Source: Ligilactobacillus saerimneri DSM 16049 (GTDB lineage Bacteria; Bacillota; Bacilli; Lactobacillales; Lactobacillaceae). From it: a stretch of DNA of 47,611 nt. Made by a program: the position numbers and the translations under genes. Shown one piece after another: positions 33,787-42,269 of the stretch. The notes beneath the pieces are model-generated. The model saw only the letters and a program-made list of their open reading frames with translations, was not told the DNA's origin and made no database searches. Numbering within the stretch: position 1 is the stretch's first letter; every line of letters begins with the position of its first letter. The stretch is taken from positions 1 through 47,611 of the forward strand of contig NZ_AUHQ01000015.1 in NCBI RefSeq assembly GCF_000423265.1. The letters are read 5' to 3'.

Positions 33787-34770
33787 TTGAAAAAAAATAC
33801 TAAGGCATTTTTAGCAGGTACAATCGGGGCTATGGGTCTTTTGTTAGGTTCATCCCAAGTTGCCAGCGCCAATACAACTGTTAAAGTAAAGAGTGGAGAT
33901 ACAGTTTGGAACTTCGCTAAGAAGTACGGTGTTTCCATCCAATCAATCGAAAAATTAAACAAGGTTAGCGCAGACTCACACTTGATTTATGTTAACCAAT
34001 CATTAGAAATCCCTACTGATGGTAACCAAGCTGAAGAAAAGACTACTACTCCAGCACCAACGGCTACTGGTACATACACTGTACAAGCAGGTGATTCTCT
34101 GTGGACAATTGCACAAAAGTACAACACTACTGTTGATGCTTTAGCACAATTAAACGGCTTGAACCTTAACTCATTGTTACATGTAGGTCAAAGCCTTAAG
34201 GTAACTGGTACTGCTTCTGCAACTCAAACTGCTAACACCCAAGCAGCTGCACAACCAGCTCAAACTAACCAAGCAGCAACTGCACAAGCTGCTCAAACTA
34301 CTGCAAGTCAAGCAACTGCACAAACTGCTACAACTAGCCAGGCAACTACAAGCTACAACACTCAAGCAGCTGCACAACCAGCTCAAACTAACCAAGCAGC
34401 TACAACTCAAACATATGCTAACAATGGTTCTGTAGTTTCTATTGCCAACCGTTACTTAGGTACTCCATATGCTTGGGGTGGAACAACTCCTCAAGGGTTT
34501 GACTGCTCTGGCTTCACTCAATATGTTTACGGTCAAGCAGGTAAGAGTATCGGTCGCAACACTGTTGCTCAAGAATCAGCTGGTTCTCAAATCCCAGTTA
34601 GCCAAGCACAACCTGGCGACTTACTCTTCTGGGGTAGCCGTGGTAGTTCCTACCACGTAGCAATTTACGCTGGTAATGGTCGTTACATTGCTGCACCTAC
34701 TGAAGGTCAAAGCGTAAGCTATGGTAACACTGCATACTACACACCTTCATTTGCTGTGCACGTTAACTAA
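33787..34770 (+). CDS. secreted LysM-NlpC/P60 peptidoglycan hydrolase
   Basis: 327 residues. The start is TTG at 33787: AGGAG lies 11 bases upstream and the signal peptide then begins MKKNTKAFLAGTIGAMG and ends near VASAN; the earlier GTG at 33775 overlaps the ribosome site. Two LysM domains follow (about 31-76 with VKSGDTVWNFAKKYG, about 94-142 with VQAGDSLWTIAQKYN), then a Gln/Ala/Thr linker with a duplicated segment. The C-terminal NlpC/P60 domain (about 215-327) has GFDCSGFTQYVYG (Cys) and SSYHVAIYAG (His). It should cut stem peptides in the wall. The 373-base upstream gap has only AT-rich sequence and TATAAT at about 33729. Confidence 0.93.
   Translation: MKKNTKAFLAGTIGAMGLLLGSSQVASANTTVKVKSGDTVWNFAKKYGVSIQSIEKLNKVSADSHLIYVNQSLEIPTDGNQAEEKTTTPAPTATGTYTVQAGDSLWTIAQKYNTTVDALAQLNGLNLNSLLHVGQSLKVTGTASATQTANTQAAAQPAQTNQAATAQAAQTTASQATAQTATTSQATTSYNTQAAAQPAQTNQAATTQTYANNGSVVSIANRYLGTPYAWGGTTPQGFDCSGFTQYVYGQAGKSIGRNTVAQESAGSQIPVSQAQPGDLLFWGSRGSSYHVAIYAGNGRYIAAPTEGQSVSYGNTAYYTPSFAVHVN
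34234..34277 (+). repeat. linker direct repeat, unit 1
   Basis: 44 bases encoding NTQAAAQPAQTNQAA in the hydrolase linker; 43 of 44 bases match 34357-34400, 123 bases downstream. Confidence 0.9.
34357..34400 (+). repeat. linker direct repeat, unit 2
   Basis: Second copy of the unit at 34234-34277, one silent C/T difference. The near identity suggests a recent duplication or ongoing copy-number change in the linker. Confidence 0.9.
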
Positions 34771-34798
34771 TTAAAAATTTAGCATTAAAATAATTGCT

Positions 34799-34829
34799 AA
34801 GATCCTCGCCTTTGTGGCGGGGATTTTTT
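34799..34829 (+). terminator. terminator of the LysM-NlpC gene
   Basis: AAGATCCTCGCC/GGCGGGGATTTT with a five-base loop, then T run. Confidence 0.88.
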
Positions 34830-34863
34830 GTTTTAACAATATTTTTCCCGTACCTGTGGAAAT

Positions 34864-34904
34864 GAAAAACCACCTTACTAAGTGATGACTATTGAGTAAG
34901 GTGG
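34864..34904 (-). terminator. terminator of the phosphatase operon
   Basis: CCACCTTACT/AGTAAGGTGG, 10-base arms; five T follow on the minus strand. Ends the VOC-phosphatase operon. Confidence 0.82.
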
Positions 34905-34918
34905 CTATATAAGGATAG

Positions 34919-35590
34919 TTAATAGGTTTGGTTTGTTTGATAATGGTTGTAGTACACAACCTCAACGTTGTCGGGAGTAAAAACTAATTTTGTGACCGCT
35001 CCATTTTCAGGCATTTGTTCGCGCTTCGCGATTAGGTCAGGGCGATAATGCTGAACTAGACATCCTATTGTTTCAGCATGACTGGTCACCAAAACTTTGT
35101 CTCCATCTTGGCAGTGATCACGTAAATAAGTCAATCCACGGTTGAGGCGTGACCAAAATTCATATTGATCTTCCGCCAAACTGAGAGGATCAGCTCTTTT
35201 AAAGCTATCTTTGGTTTGGTTGAAGTCATGATGATTTAAGAACTTATCCAGACTGCGATAACCTTCATGGCGCAAGACAGCTGCCCATAACTGCTTATAA
35301 GGAACGTTTTCAAAGAAACCATAGTACTGTTCACGAAAATAAACTAGGGGAATAGGTTGCTTCAAAGAAGTTAATTCATTCTGAGCAAGGATCAAGCGGG
35401 CAGTTGCTTGTGCTCTGCCCGTATCAGAACTGAATGCTTTGGTAAAGGGAATATGAGCGAGCCGTTTTCCTGTTTCAATTGCAGTTCGTCTTCCGGTTAA
35501 AGTCAATGGCGTGTCAGCCCAACCTTGATTTTGTCCTTTAAGATTGGACTCGGTTTGCCCATGGCGCACAAGATAAACGGTAAAGGCCAT
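34919..35590 (-). CDS. histidine phosphatase family protein
   Basis: 223 residues with VYLVRHGQTESNLKG (phospho-His), the SDTGRAQATA block and LVTSHAETIGCLV (second His). A broad-specificity phosphatase of the RHG family; substrate unknown. The chosen ATG at 35590 has AAAGGAG nine bases upstream. Another ATG at 35620 overlaps the stop of the VOC gene (ATGAGTGA) and could allow coupled translation of ten more residues. It is the third RHG protein of the window, with those at 11222 and 19353. Confidence 0.88.
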   Translation of the reverse strand: MAFTVYLVRHGQTESNLKGQNQGWADTPLTLTGRRTAIETGKRLAHIPFTKAFSSDTGRAQATARLILAQNELTSLKQPIPLVYFREQYYGFFENVPYKQLWAAVLRHEGYRSLDKFLNHHDFNQTKDSFKRADPLSLAEDQYEFWSRLNRGLTYLRDHCQDGDKVLVTSHAETIGCLVQHYRPDLIAKREQMPENGAVTKLVFTPDNVEVVYYNHYQTNQTY

Positions 35591-35612
35591 AGTAAAAACT
35601 CCTTTCGTAAAG

Positions 35613-35999
35613 TCACTCATGAATTTCTAGCGGTTGACCACTAGGATCAAAGAAAAAGGCCATTGGTTGGTGAGTGAAATCGTCATAGCGTAAAGTTTCA
35701 TGCGGGATTCCTAGTTGATCGAATTGGTGCAAAGTAGTAGTGACACTTGCTACTTTGAAGGCTAAGTGCCGTAACCCTTGCGTTTCAGGCTGGGGTAGGC
35801 TAGGGCGTGCAGGTGCTGCTGGCTTGATAAAAATCTCCAACGTCAGAGCACCTTGTTGAACATTGAGGATGGTATCTTCTTTAGCTGGACGCTCGTGCTG
35901 GCTGATGACTTTGAAGCCTAATTTATTAACATAAAAGTCATACATTTGTTGATAATCGTGTCCAATCAGTGCGATGTGATGAATAGTTTCAAGTTGCAT
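35613..35999 (-). CDS. VOC/glyoxalase-like protein
   Basis: 128 residues in two beta-alpha-beta-beta-beta modules. Metal ligands in the usual places: H in TIHHIALIG, E in LTLEIFIK, H in GLRHLAFKV, and E in QPLEIHE. This is the pattern of small YaeR/GloA2-type proteins of Firmicutes. They may act on glyoxal adducts or other metabolites; the substrate is not settled. Start behind GGGAGG. First gene of an operon with the RHG phosphatase. Confidence 0.87.
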   Translation of the reverse strand: MQLETIHHIALIGHDYQQMYDFYVNKLGFKVISQHERPAKEDTILNVQQGALTLEIFIKPAAPARPSLPQPETQGLRHLAFKVASVTTTLHQFDQLGIPHETLRYDDFTHQPMAFFFDPSGQPLEIHE

Positions 36000-36189
36000 T
36001 ATATCCTCCCAATGCGTTTTATCTCTATAAAATTATACCATTTGGGAGGAGATAAATTTCACTAAGGGAAAAGCGGAGAAAGACTACTGATAGAGAATTA
36101 CGTAAGCTAATTGTTTATAAAAAACAGGTATTATTTGTATAATTAAACCAGTAATACCATTGTTGGTGTAATAAGGAGGAATTACTACT

Positions 36190-36687
36190 ATGGAAGTTAC
36201 ATTTAAAGGAACAGCTGTGACTACTAATGCTGAACCAACAGCTGTCGGGGCACAGCTCCCCTTATTTACAGTAGTGGACGAAGCTGGTCAAGAATTTGGT
36301 CCGCAAGATTTTCGGGGAAAGATCACTTTAATTAGCGTAGTCCCTGATATTAATACTAGGGTATGTAGTTTATCTACCAAGAAGTTCAACCAGGATGTGG
36401 ATGAGTTTCCAGGAGTTAATTTCTTAACAATCTCAACTAATACACCAGACCAACAAAAAGATTGGTGTGCGGCGGAAGGTGTACAGCAGATGAAACTTTT
36501 ATCTGATGCAGATCATTCTTTCGGGAAGGCAATGGGTTTGTATATTCAGGCTAAAGATTTTGATGCTCGGAGTGTTTGGGTATTAAATGCTGAAGGAGAT
36601 GTAATTTATCGGGAAATCGTTCCTGAGATCTCTAGTGAACCAGATTACCAAGCAGCATTAGATGTTGTTCGTAGTTTAACGGTTTAA
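36190..36687 (+). CDS. tpx: thiol peroxidase
   Basis: 165 residues, exact Tpx length. It reduces peroxides with thioredoxin as donor. The peroxidatic Cys lies in INTRVCSLSTKKFN after a conserved ITLISVVPDI, and the resolving Cys in QKDWCAAEG. VNFLTISTNTPDQQ and LSDADHSFGKAMGL complete the family pattern. AAGGAGG precedes the ATG; TTTGTATAAT at about 36134-36143 is a probable extended -10. Monocistronic, cytosolic oxidative-stress defence in a likely catalase-poor organism. Confidence 0.95.
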   Translation: MEVTFKGTAVTTNAEPTAVGAQLPLFTVVDEAGQEFGPQDFRGKITLISVVPDINTRVCSLSTKKFNQDVDEFPGVNFLTISTNTPDQQKDWCAAEGVQQMKLLSDADHSFGKAMGLYIQAKDFDARSVWVLNAEGDVIYREIVPEISSEPDYQAALDVVRSLTV

Positions 36688-36695
36688 AGATTAGT

Positions 36696-36865
36696 GGAAA
36701 TAACCTTTGCAGCAAGTCGTTGAGCTGAGCTAGGGCGAGACTGAGAAAAAGCATAAAAATTTAAAAGCACTAGAAATTACGCTACTGAAAACGTTGATTT
36801 CTAGTGCTTTTTACTGTTGTTATTGGTTATAGTTTCATCTAAAAAGCCATTTTTTCAGTCTTTTT
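36696..36865. repeat. structured intergenic repeat, copy C
   Basis: Between convergent tpx and the DUF72 gene. A truncated module 1 (36696-36724, close to 1797-1825) joins the outer arms of module 3 (GACTGAGAAAAA at 36739, TTTTTTCAGTC at 36850), which enclose module 2 (36763-36811, hairpin AAAAGCACTAG/CTAGTGCTTTT). T runs end both strands, so it probably also terminates both genes. Confidence 0.75.
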
Positions 36866-36868
36866 ACT

Positions 36869-37714
36869 TTAAAATAAATCCGTTTGCTCTGGAGGTTTAG
36901 GAGCTAAATTATCAAAGTGAAGCTGAAGTTCGCTTTGAAGAGCTTGGGCGTTAGGGGCTGCATCCCCGCCAGAATTATTATTGAATATTACGCAGAACTC
37001 TTGTGCTGCAGTTTGATGTTTTCGTATTAATCGAGCCAAGTTAGTCAGCTCCTGATCAGAATAACGATAGAGAGTCCTTTTTTTACGCCATTCAGGACTG
37101 CGATTGCCCCAGCCAACAGCATTCCGTCCATGGAGCCGAATAAGAATAAGGTTGGGGGTAGTCTGTGCCAGTACAAAAGGAACTGAACCAGGTAAGTGGT
37201 GGGGTTCGTCAGCAGCGACAAGCGTATAGTGGAGTTGATGGCAGATAGTCACCGTTTGTGTTTTCTGGGGACCAGTTAGCCAAGATTCATGGCGAAATTC
37301 AACGGCAATCGGTAAACTAGGTGCCAATTGGCGGAGACGCTGCAGGTAGATATAATTTTCCGAAGTTGCCGTAAAATATGGTGGAAACTGGAAAAGGATC
37401 GTCTTGACTTGGTGGCTAACTAAAAGGGGCCGCAGACATGTTATGAAGGCTGCCATACTTGTCTTTAGAGCAGAACTACTTAAAACTCCATTATGAGTAG
37501 TTAGTTCTTGGGGAGCTTTGAAGATGAATTGGAAAGTTGCGGGAACAGCTGCTTGCCAATTACGAATCGTTTGTGCCTGGGGTAAGGCATAGAAAGTTGT
37601 ATCAACTTCAACGGTTGGAAAGAAGGCGGCATATTCAGTTAACGTTAGGGGTTGTGGATGGTTAGCCAGAAGTGACTGGTGTTCTGACCAGGTAGTTAGA
37701 CCAATTGTAATCAC
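36869..37714 (-). CDS. DUF72 (YecE-like) family protein
   Basis: 281 residues, a TIM-barrel-like family of unknown reaction. Recognisable blocks: ITIGLTTWSEHQSLL, VEVDTTFYALPQAQTIRNW, FQFIFKAPQELTTH, LFQFPPYF, IAVEFRHESWL, IRLHGRNAVGW and FCVIFNNNSGGDAAPNAQAL. The GTG start at 37714 lies eight bases after AAGGAGG. It begins 13 bases after the deformylase-like gene, in one operon with it and probably with the acylphosphatase-like gene. Confidence 0.88.
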   Translation of the reverse strand: MITIGLTTWSEHQSLLANHPQPLTLTEYAAFFPTVEVDTTFYALPQAQTIRNWQAAVPATFQFIFKAPQELTTHNGVLSSSALKTSMAAFITCLRPLLVSHQVKTILFQFPPYFTATSENYIYLQRLRQLAPSLPIAVEFRHESWLTGPQKTQTVTICHQLHYTLVAADEPHHLPGSVPFVLAQTTPNLILIRLHGRNAVGWGNRSPEWRKKRTLYRYSDQELTNLARLIRKHQTAAQEFCVIFNNNSGGDAAPNAQALQSELQLHFDNLAPKPPEQTDLF

Positions 37715-37727
37715 AGTGCGGTCCTCC

Positions 37728-38138
37728 TTAGATCAAGATACCATCACAATGGTCCAACTCATGCTGAATAATTTGCGCCATTACCCCTGTAAAGGTTTCA
37801 GTATGTGGATGGAAATTTTGGTCCTGATAAGTAACAGTAATCATCTGGTAGCGGGTAGTGGAGCGAGTTCCCGGTAGTGACAGGCAGCCTTCACTGGTGG
37901 TATAAGGTCCCTGCCGTTTTTTGATTGTGGGATTGACCAGAACGAAGGGCAAGGGACCAGGTTGAACGATGATAATCCGCTTGGAACTACCAATCATATT
38001 AGCTGCCATGCCTACACAGTGGTCTTGGTGAGCAGCCAATGTATCGTAAAGATCACGAATGATTTGCTGATCAGTAGCCTGAGCTGGGGAGGATTTTTGT
38101 TGTAACAAAAAAGTATCAGTAACAATTGGCTTAATCAT
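37728..38138 (-). CDS. peptide deformylase-like protein with altered motif 1
   Basis: 136 residues, shorter than housekeeping deformylases (about 165-190). Motif 2 EGCLSLPG and motif 3 QHELDH, which hold the metal ligands Cys and two His, and the catalytic Glu, are intact. Motif 1 (G-x-G-L-A-A-x-Q) reads VGMAANMIG, so the oxyanion Gln is Met. The family removes formyl groups from new proteins. This short form is probably a second paralogue, with reduced or different activity. AAAGGAG precedes the ATG. Confidence 0.85.
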   Translation of the reverse strand: MIKPIVTDTFLLQQKSSPAQATDQQIIRDLYDTLAAHQDHCVGMAANMIGSSKRIIIVQPGPLPFVLVNPTIKKRQGPYTTSEGCLSLPGTRSTTRYQMITVTYQDQNFHPHTETFTGVMAQIIQHELDHCDGILI

Positions 38139-38161
38139 TGGGATAACTCCTTTTCTTAGTA

Positions 38162-38527
38162 TCAGTAACGAGGTTCAAAAGTATGCTCATCAGGGACGAC
38201 AGCTAGCTCACAACTTGTGATGTGGGTGATTTTGATATACGGGCGGTGTGCTAGAGCTTTCTTAATAAAAGAAATTTTATCACTGGGTCCTTGAAAAACG
38301 GCTTGAACCCGGCCATCATCAAGATTTTTAACCCAGCCAGTTAGGCCAAGCTGCTGGGCCAGCTCAGCTGTTTGGAACCGAAAGCCTACTCCCTGGACGC
38401 GACCACTAAAAAAGCATTCTTGGCGGATAATAGGGGCGTTAGGGTCGAAATGTGGCAGGTCAGGTGTTTGTAATTCATAATCTGCCGGTAAGGTGAATTT
38501 GGCACGCAACTTATCCCATAAAGACAT
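38162..38527 (-). CDS. acylphosphatase-like protein with N-terminal extension
   Basis: 121 residues. The C-terminal ~85 form an acylphosphatase domain: [21 protein letters not shown] (phosphate-binding Arg in GVGFR), then [19 protein letters not shown] with the catalytic Asn. The first ~35 residues ([21 protein letters not shown]) are extra. Normal enzymes have about 90 residues and split carboxyl phosphates such as acetyl or carbamoyl phosphate. AAGGAG lies eight bases before the chosen ATG. First gene of the operon with the deformylase-like and DUF72 genes. Confidence 0.85.
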   Translation of the reverse strand: MSLWDKLRAKFTLPADYELQTPDLPHFDPNAPIIRQECFFSGRVQGVGFRFQTAELAQQLGLTGWVKNLDDGRVQAVFQGPSDKISFIKKALAHRPYIKITHITSCELAVVPDEHTFEPRY

Positions 38528-38657
38528 CGATGTCACTCCTTAGATGAATTAGTTATCTAAATCATACCAGTTTTTGTTATTTTTTCTAAAGGTTAAGTAA
38601 TGAAGTTTGCATTTTAAATTAGGGGGGCGTACCATTAGCGGTTAGGAGAGAAGGCGA

Positions 38658-39896
38658 ATGATAATGGGACTTTCACAAGCAAGTCAAACTTTCCCCACCA
38701 AAACTTGGAAAAAAACTTTTTATACATTATGGCTGGGGAGTTTCATTACTGGTTTGGGCTTTTCAATGACAATGCCCTTTATGCCACTGTATATGGAAAC
38801 ATTAGGGCACTACTCGACCGCCCAGCTGAGTTTTTACTCAGGCTTGGCATTTTCTGTTACATATTTGGCCCAAGCCATAGTTTCTCCATATTGGGGGAGT
38901 CTAGCTGACCGCAAGGGACGTAAATTAATGTGCCTGCGGGCATCAGGAGTGATGACTTTTACCTTATTCATCACTGGTTTTGCCCACCACGTGTGGACAA
39001 TTATTTTGTTAAGGTTTATTCAGGGAAGTTTCTCAGGTTATGTCAATAATTCTGTGGCATTTATTGCTGGTGAAACCCCGAATAACCACTCGGGGACAGT
39101 TTTGGCCGAAATGCAGACGGCTTCGGTTTCTGGCAACCTATTAGGACCAATCTTCGGTGGAGCAATTGCAGGTATTTGGGGCTACCGAGTTCCATTTTGG
39201 CTAACCGGGATTCTGATGGGAATTTGTTTCATTTTAACTCTTGTAGGCGCAACTGAAGAACACTTTAAACCAGTTGCGAAGCAGAAGATGGAATCATTTA
39301 ATAGTATCTTCAAGACCATCCCACACAAGGGCTTAATTGCAACAATGTTCATGACGACTTTATTTATCCAATCATCACTAATGTCGATTTCACCGATTAT
39401 CTCCCTACTAGTGAAGCAATTGATGCACAATCAGGGACCAATTTCGTTTGTTAGTGGGATTGTAGCAGCTGCCCCTGGCTTTGGAACCTTATTAGCAGCC
39501 CGCCAAATGGGACACACGATGGACCGGATCGGGCCACTCAAGGTGTTGACCGTGGGCTTGATCGCTGAAGTGCTCTTGTTTATCCCGATGTTTCTAGTTA
39601 CTTCACCATGGAATTTAGCTGGATTGAGATTTTTGATAGGGATCGGAGATGCTGCCTTAATGCCTGCTGCCCAAACAGTTTTAACCTTAGTAGTGCCCCG
39701 CAAGGCCTTTGGACGAGTCTTCAGTTATAATCAATCATTCCAAGCTGCTGGTGGTGTTTTCGGACCGATGATTGGATCAGGAGTGGCTGGTCTTTTCAAC
39801 TACCAAACGGTATTCTTGGCGACTGCTTTAATGCTGGGAGTTAACTTTATTTTGGTGATTTTTGCCCGGCATCATCAACCACAAAAACAAGCATAG
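38658..39896 (+). CDS. MFS drug-efflux-type transporter
   Basis: 412 residues with 12 membrane helices. The loop between helices 2 and 3 is GSLADRKGRKLMCLRASG (motif A of proton-driven exporters), and helix 5 has GNLLGPIFGGAIAGIWG (motif C-like, typical of antiporters). Near the end ASGVAGLFNYQTVF-like repeats mirror the N-half. The likely role is export of a drug or metabolite by proton antiport. The ATG at 38658 lies nine bases after AGGAG; another at 38664 is possible. Single gene with its own terminator. Confidence 0.9.
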   Translation: MIMGLSQASQTFPTKTWKKTFYTLWLGSFITGLGFSMTMPFMPLYMETLGHYSTAQLSFYSGLAFSVTYLAQAIVSPYWGSLADRKGRKLMCLRASGVMTFTLFITGFAHHVWTIILLRFIQGSFSGYVNNSVAFIAGETPNNHSGTVLAEMQTASVSGNLLGPIFGGAIAGIWGYRVPFWLTGILMGICFILTLVGATEEHFKPVAKQKMESFNSIFKTIPHKGLIATMFMTTLFIQSSLMSISPIISLLVKQLMHNQGPISFVSGIVAAAPGFGTLLAARQMGHTMDRIGPLKVLTVGLIAEVLLFIPMFLVTSPWNLAGLRFLIGIGDAALMPAAQTVLTLVVPRKAFGRVFSYNQSFQAAGGVFGPMIGSGVAGLFNYQTVFLATALMLGVNFILVIFARHHQPQKQA

Positions 39897-39898
39897 AA

Positions 39899-39942
39899 AG
39901 ACGTGTCCTTAAAAGTTAGATTTTCAAGGACACGTTTTTTAC
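39899..39942. terminator. bidirectional terminator
   Basis: ACGTGTCCTT/AAGGACACGT arms with A and T runs at the two ends, between the MFS and DHH genes. Confidence 0.87.
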
Positions 39943-39947
39943 TAGTA

Positions 39948-41024
39948 TTATTTAAATAAATTAGCCAATTTAGCTGCCATTTCCGGATCAATACTATCGC
40001 CTAAAGAATTATCACTGCTTTCTTTAGCCATCTTTTCTGCTACTTGGACTTTAGTTTGTAAAGCAGCAATTGCAGCTTGCTCACCAGCTACTAAAGGATC
40101 AAGTTCCAGCGTTCCACCAGCAGAATCAGCATGCCCTCCGCCGTTGAAGTATTGGGCCGCAAATTTTGCCACATCTAAGCGGCCATTGCTGCGCAAGGAA
40201 ACACTATGCCCGTCAATCACTAAGGCAGCATCAACGTCGTTGCGTTGGAGAAGCTCGTGAGCAATTTCAGATTTATAGTCACTTGCATATACGATTCCGA
40301 AACTATTTTCACCCAGAGTGAAGGTTTCGGTGCTGCGGAGATGCTTTTCGAGGTAGCGGTGACGTCGATCATTGAGAGTATCAATTAGAAGGGCATTACG
40401 CGCACGAAAACTCTGCCAGCTTTCAGCTAAGACGGCTCGTACGAACTGTTCGGATTTGTTAAGTGGGTAGAACCAGAACAATTGATTGAGTTCGTCGGCC
40501 GCCTTTTTAGTAGCTACATCCATTGTAGGATCATTTTGCCAATCCCAAGTATCGTATGCACGAATAAGTTCTACGATTTGAGCGAGATCATGTTGTCTTT
40601 GGGACGGTAAATTGGCAAAGTTAACATTTTGAGTGATCCAGTACCAAACTAAACTGGTAGCGCTGGGATTTTTATGTGTTTGGGGTGGAGTGATACTGTT
40701 AGCTGGATGTTGATCACGTTGTTCTTGTTCAGACTCATGGTGGTCAAATATCAACCAATGGTTGGCAAAGTGTTCGTCTAATTTTTCAAAAGAATAGTCA
40801 CTATCCGGAGTCATATCCATGATATAAACATCACTGTAACGAGCGATATCAGGTTGGCGAAACCACCAACTTAATTCCGCATCAATCCGTCCAGCCGAGC
40901 AAGTAGTGAGGTCGAATTCAACGTTTCCAAACAAATCTGGTTGAACTGCTTCTAAAAGCAGGGGGGCACCAAATCCGTCAAGATCGTTGTGTGAGAAAAT
41001 TTTGATATGCTGTGCTTTTTTCAC
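39948..41024 (-). CDS. DHH-family phosphoesterase (NrnB-like oligoribonuclease)
   Basis: 358 residues. DHH motifs: FSHNDLDGFGAPLL (I), YIMDMTPDSDYSF (II), LIFDHHESEQ (III, the DHH itself) and RAYDTWDWQ (IV). The C-terminal DHHA1 part has FNGGGHADSAGGTL. This pattern and length fit NrnB of Firmicutes, which removes 3' nucleotides from oligoribonucleotides; single-gene assignment by eye is tentative. The start is GTG at 41024, with AAAGGAG nine bases upstream; a longer frame upstream (to 41138) lacks a site. Confidence 0.88.
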   Translation of the reverse strand: MKKAQHIKIFSHNDLDGFGAPLLLEAVQPDLFGNVEFDLTTCSAGRIDAELSWWFRQPDIARYSDVYIMDMTPDSDYSFEKLDEHFANHWLIFDHHESEQEQRDQHPANSITPPQTHKNPSATSLVWYWITQNVNFANLPSQRQHDLAQIVELIRAYDTWDWQNDPTMDVATKKAADELNQLFWFYPLNKSEQFVRAVLAESWQSFRARNALLIDTLNDRRHRYLEKHLRSTETFTLGENSFGIVYASDYKSEIAHELLQRNDVDAALVIDGHSVSLRSNGRLDVAKFAAQYFNGGGHADSAGGTLELDPLVAGEQAAIAALQTKVQVAEKMAKESSDNSLGDSIDPEMAAKLANLFK

Positions 41025-41153
41025 GCCAAAAACTCCTTTTTTAATCTTAAGATAGATTATAGCCGTCTTTGACGCAAAATCATAGGTGTTAAACGGTTTC
41101 ATAACATGGTAAGATGAATGAGAAGTTATAATTATCAAAGGGGATAATGTGAT

Positions 41154-42119
41154 ATGGCAGAGCCTTTATTTTTAGCTCCAGTTTTCCATGAGAAAATTTG
41201 GGGAGGACGTAATTTAGAAACTGCTTTTGACTATGATATTCCAGCAGGTAAGATTGGAGAATGCTGGGCTATTTCAGGTCATGAGCATGGACCTAATCAA
41301 ATCATCAATGGTGAATATCGTGGGCAATTGTTGCCCGATGTTTATGCCGAGCATCCGGAGCTGTTTGGTAATCCTGCGTCACCAGTCTTTCCATTATTGA
41401 CAAAAATCCTAGATGCTAATGATAGTCTCTCAGTTCAGGTTCATCCAGATGATGCCTATGCTGAAGAACATGAGCATGAATTGGGAAAAACTGAGTGTTG
41501 GTATGTCATCCATGCTGATGAAGGTGCATATTTGACATATGGTCATACGGCACAGACCAAAGAAGAACTGGCCTCCTTGATCCATGCTGGTAAGTGGGAT
41601 CAACTCTTAGGTAAGAAACCTGTCAAGGCAGGGGATTTTGTATATGTTCCGAGTGGAACCATTCATGCCTTAAACAAGGGAATTATGGTGTTAGAAACTC
41701 AGCAAAGCTCGGACACTACCTATCGGCTATATGATTATGATCGGGTTGATCAAAAAACTGGTCAAAAGCGTGAACTGCATATTCAACAATCCTTGGATAC
41801 AACAACGGTTCCCTATCATGAACCAAACCTACATGTGACACATGAGCAAGTGGGAGCATCGACGGTTACGACATTTATCACACAACCTGAATCACCATAC
41901 TTCAGTGTTTACAAATGGGATGTTCATGGGGCTTTGGAACGAAAGCATAGCCACGGGCCGTATACTCTAATGTCGGTTTTGGATGGGAACGGGACTTTGC
42001 AGGCTGCTGGGCAGGAGTATCAGCTGGCCAAGGGGATGCATTTAATCATCCCGGCCCCAATTACTACTTGGCAAGTCTGTGGTGAGATGACAATTATTGC
42101 ATCTGAACCAGTAAAATAA
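41154..42119 (+). CDS. manA: mannose-6-phosphate isomerase, class I
   Basis: 321 residues, the short Firmicute form. It interconverts mannose 6-phosphate and fructose 6-phosphate. Zn ligands appear in SVQVHPDD (Gln, His), GKTECWYVI (Glu) and PSGTIHALN (His); LEPVFHEKIWGG-like opening FLAPVFHEKIWGGRNLE is typical. QQSSDTTYRLYDYDR carries the substrate Arg. AAGGGGATAA precedes the ATG. Single gene with a strong terminator. Confidence 0.95.
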   Translation: MAEPLFLAPVFHEKIWGGRNLETAFDYDIPAGKIGECWAISGHEHGPNQIINGEYRGQLLPDVYAEHPELFGNPASPVFPLLTKILDANDSLSVQVHPDDAYAEEHEHELGKTECWYVIHADEGAYLTYGHTAQTKEELASLIHAGKWDQLLGKKPVKAGDFVYVPSGTIHALNKGIMVLETQQSSDTTYRLYDYDRVDQKTGQKRELHIQQSLDTTTVPYHEPNLHVTHEQVGASTVTTFITQPESPYFSVYKWDVHGALERKHSHGPYTLMSVLDGNGTLQAAGQEYQLAKGMHLIIPAPITTWQVCGEMTIIASEPVK

Positions 42120-42143
42120 CTGCAACCAGATTGGATATAGCAT

Positions 42144-42191
42144 AAAGAACAAAGGATACAGCAAGTTCAAAAGTATCCTTTGTTCTTTTTT
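42144..42191 (+). terminator. terminator of manA
   Basis: AAAGAACAAAGGATAC/GTATCCTTTGTTCTTT, perfect 16-base arms, then T run. Confidence 0.93.
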
Positions 42192-42269
42192 ACATGGGTA
42201 TCAGCACGGCTGCTTAAAGTTGGAACGTTCTGGTAATATTAACTTCAAATATAAGAAATGAGCGAGAAA

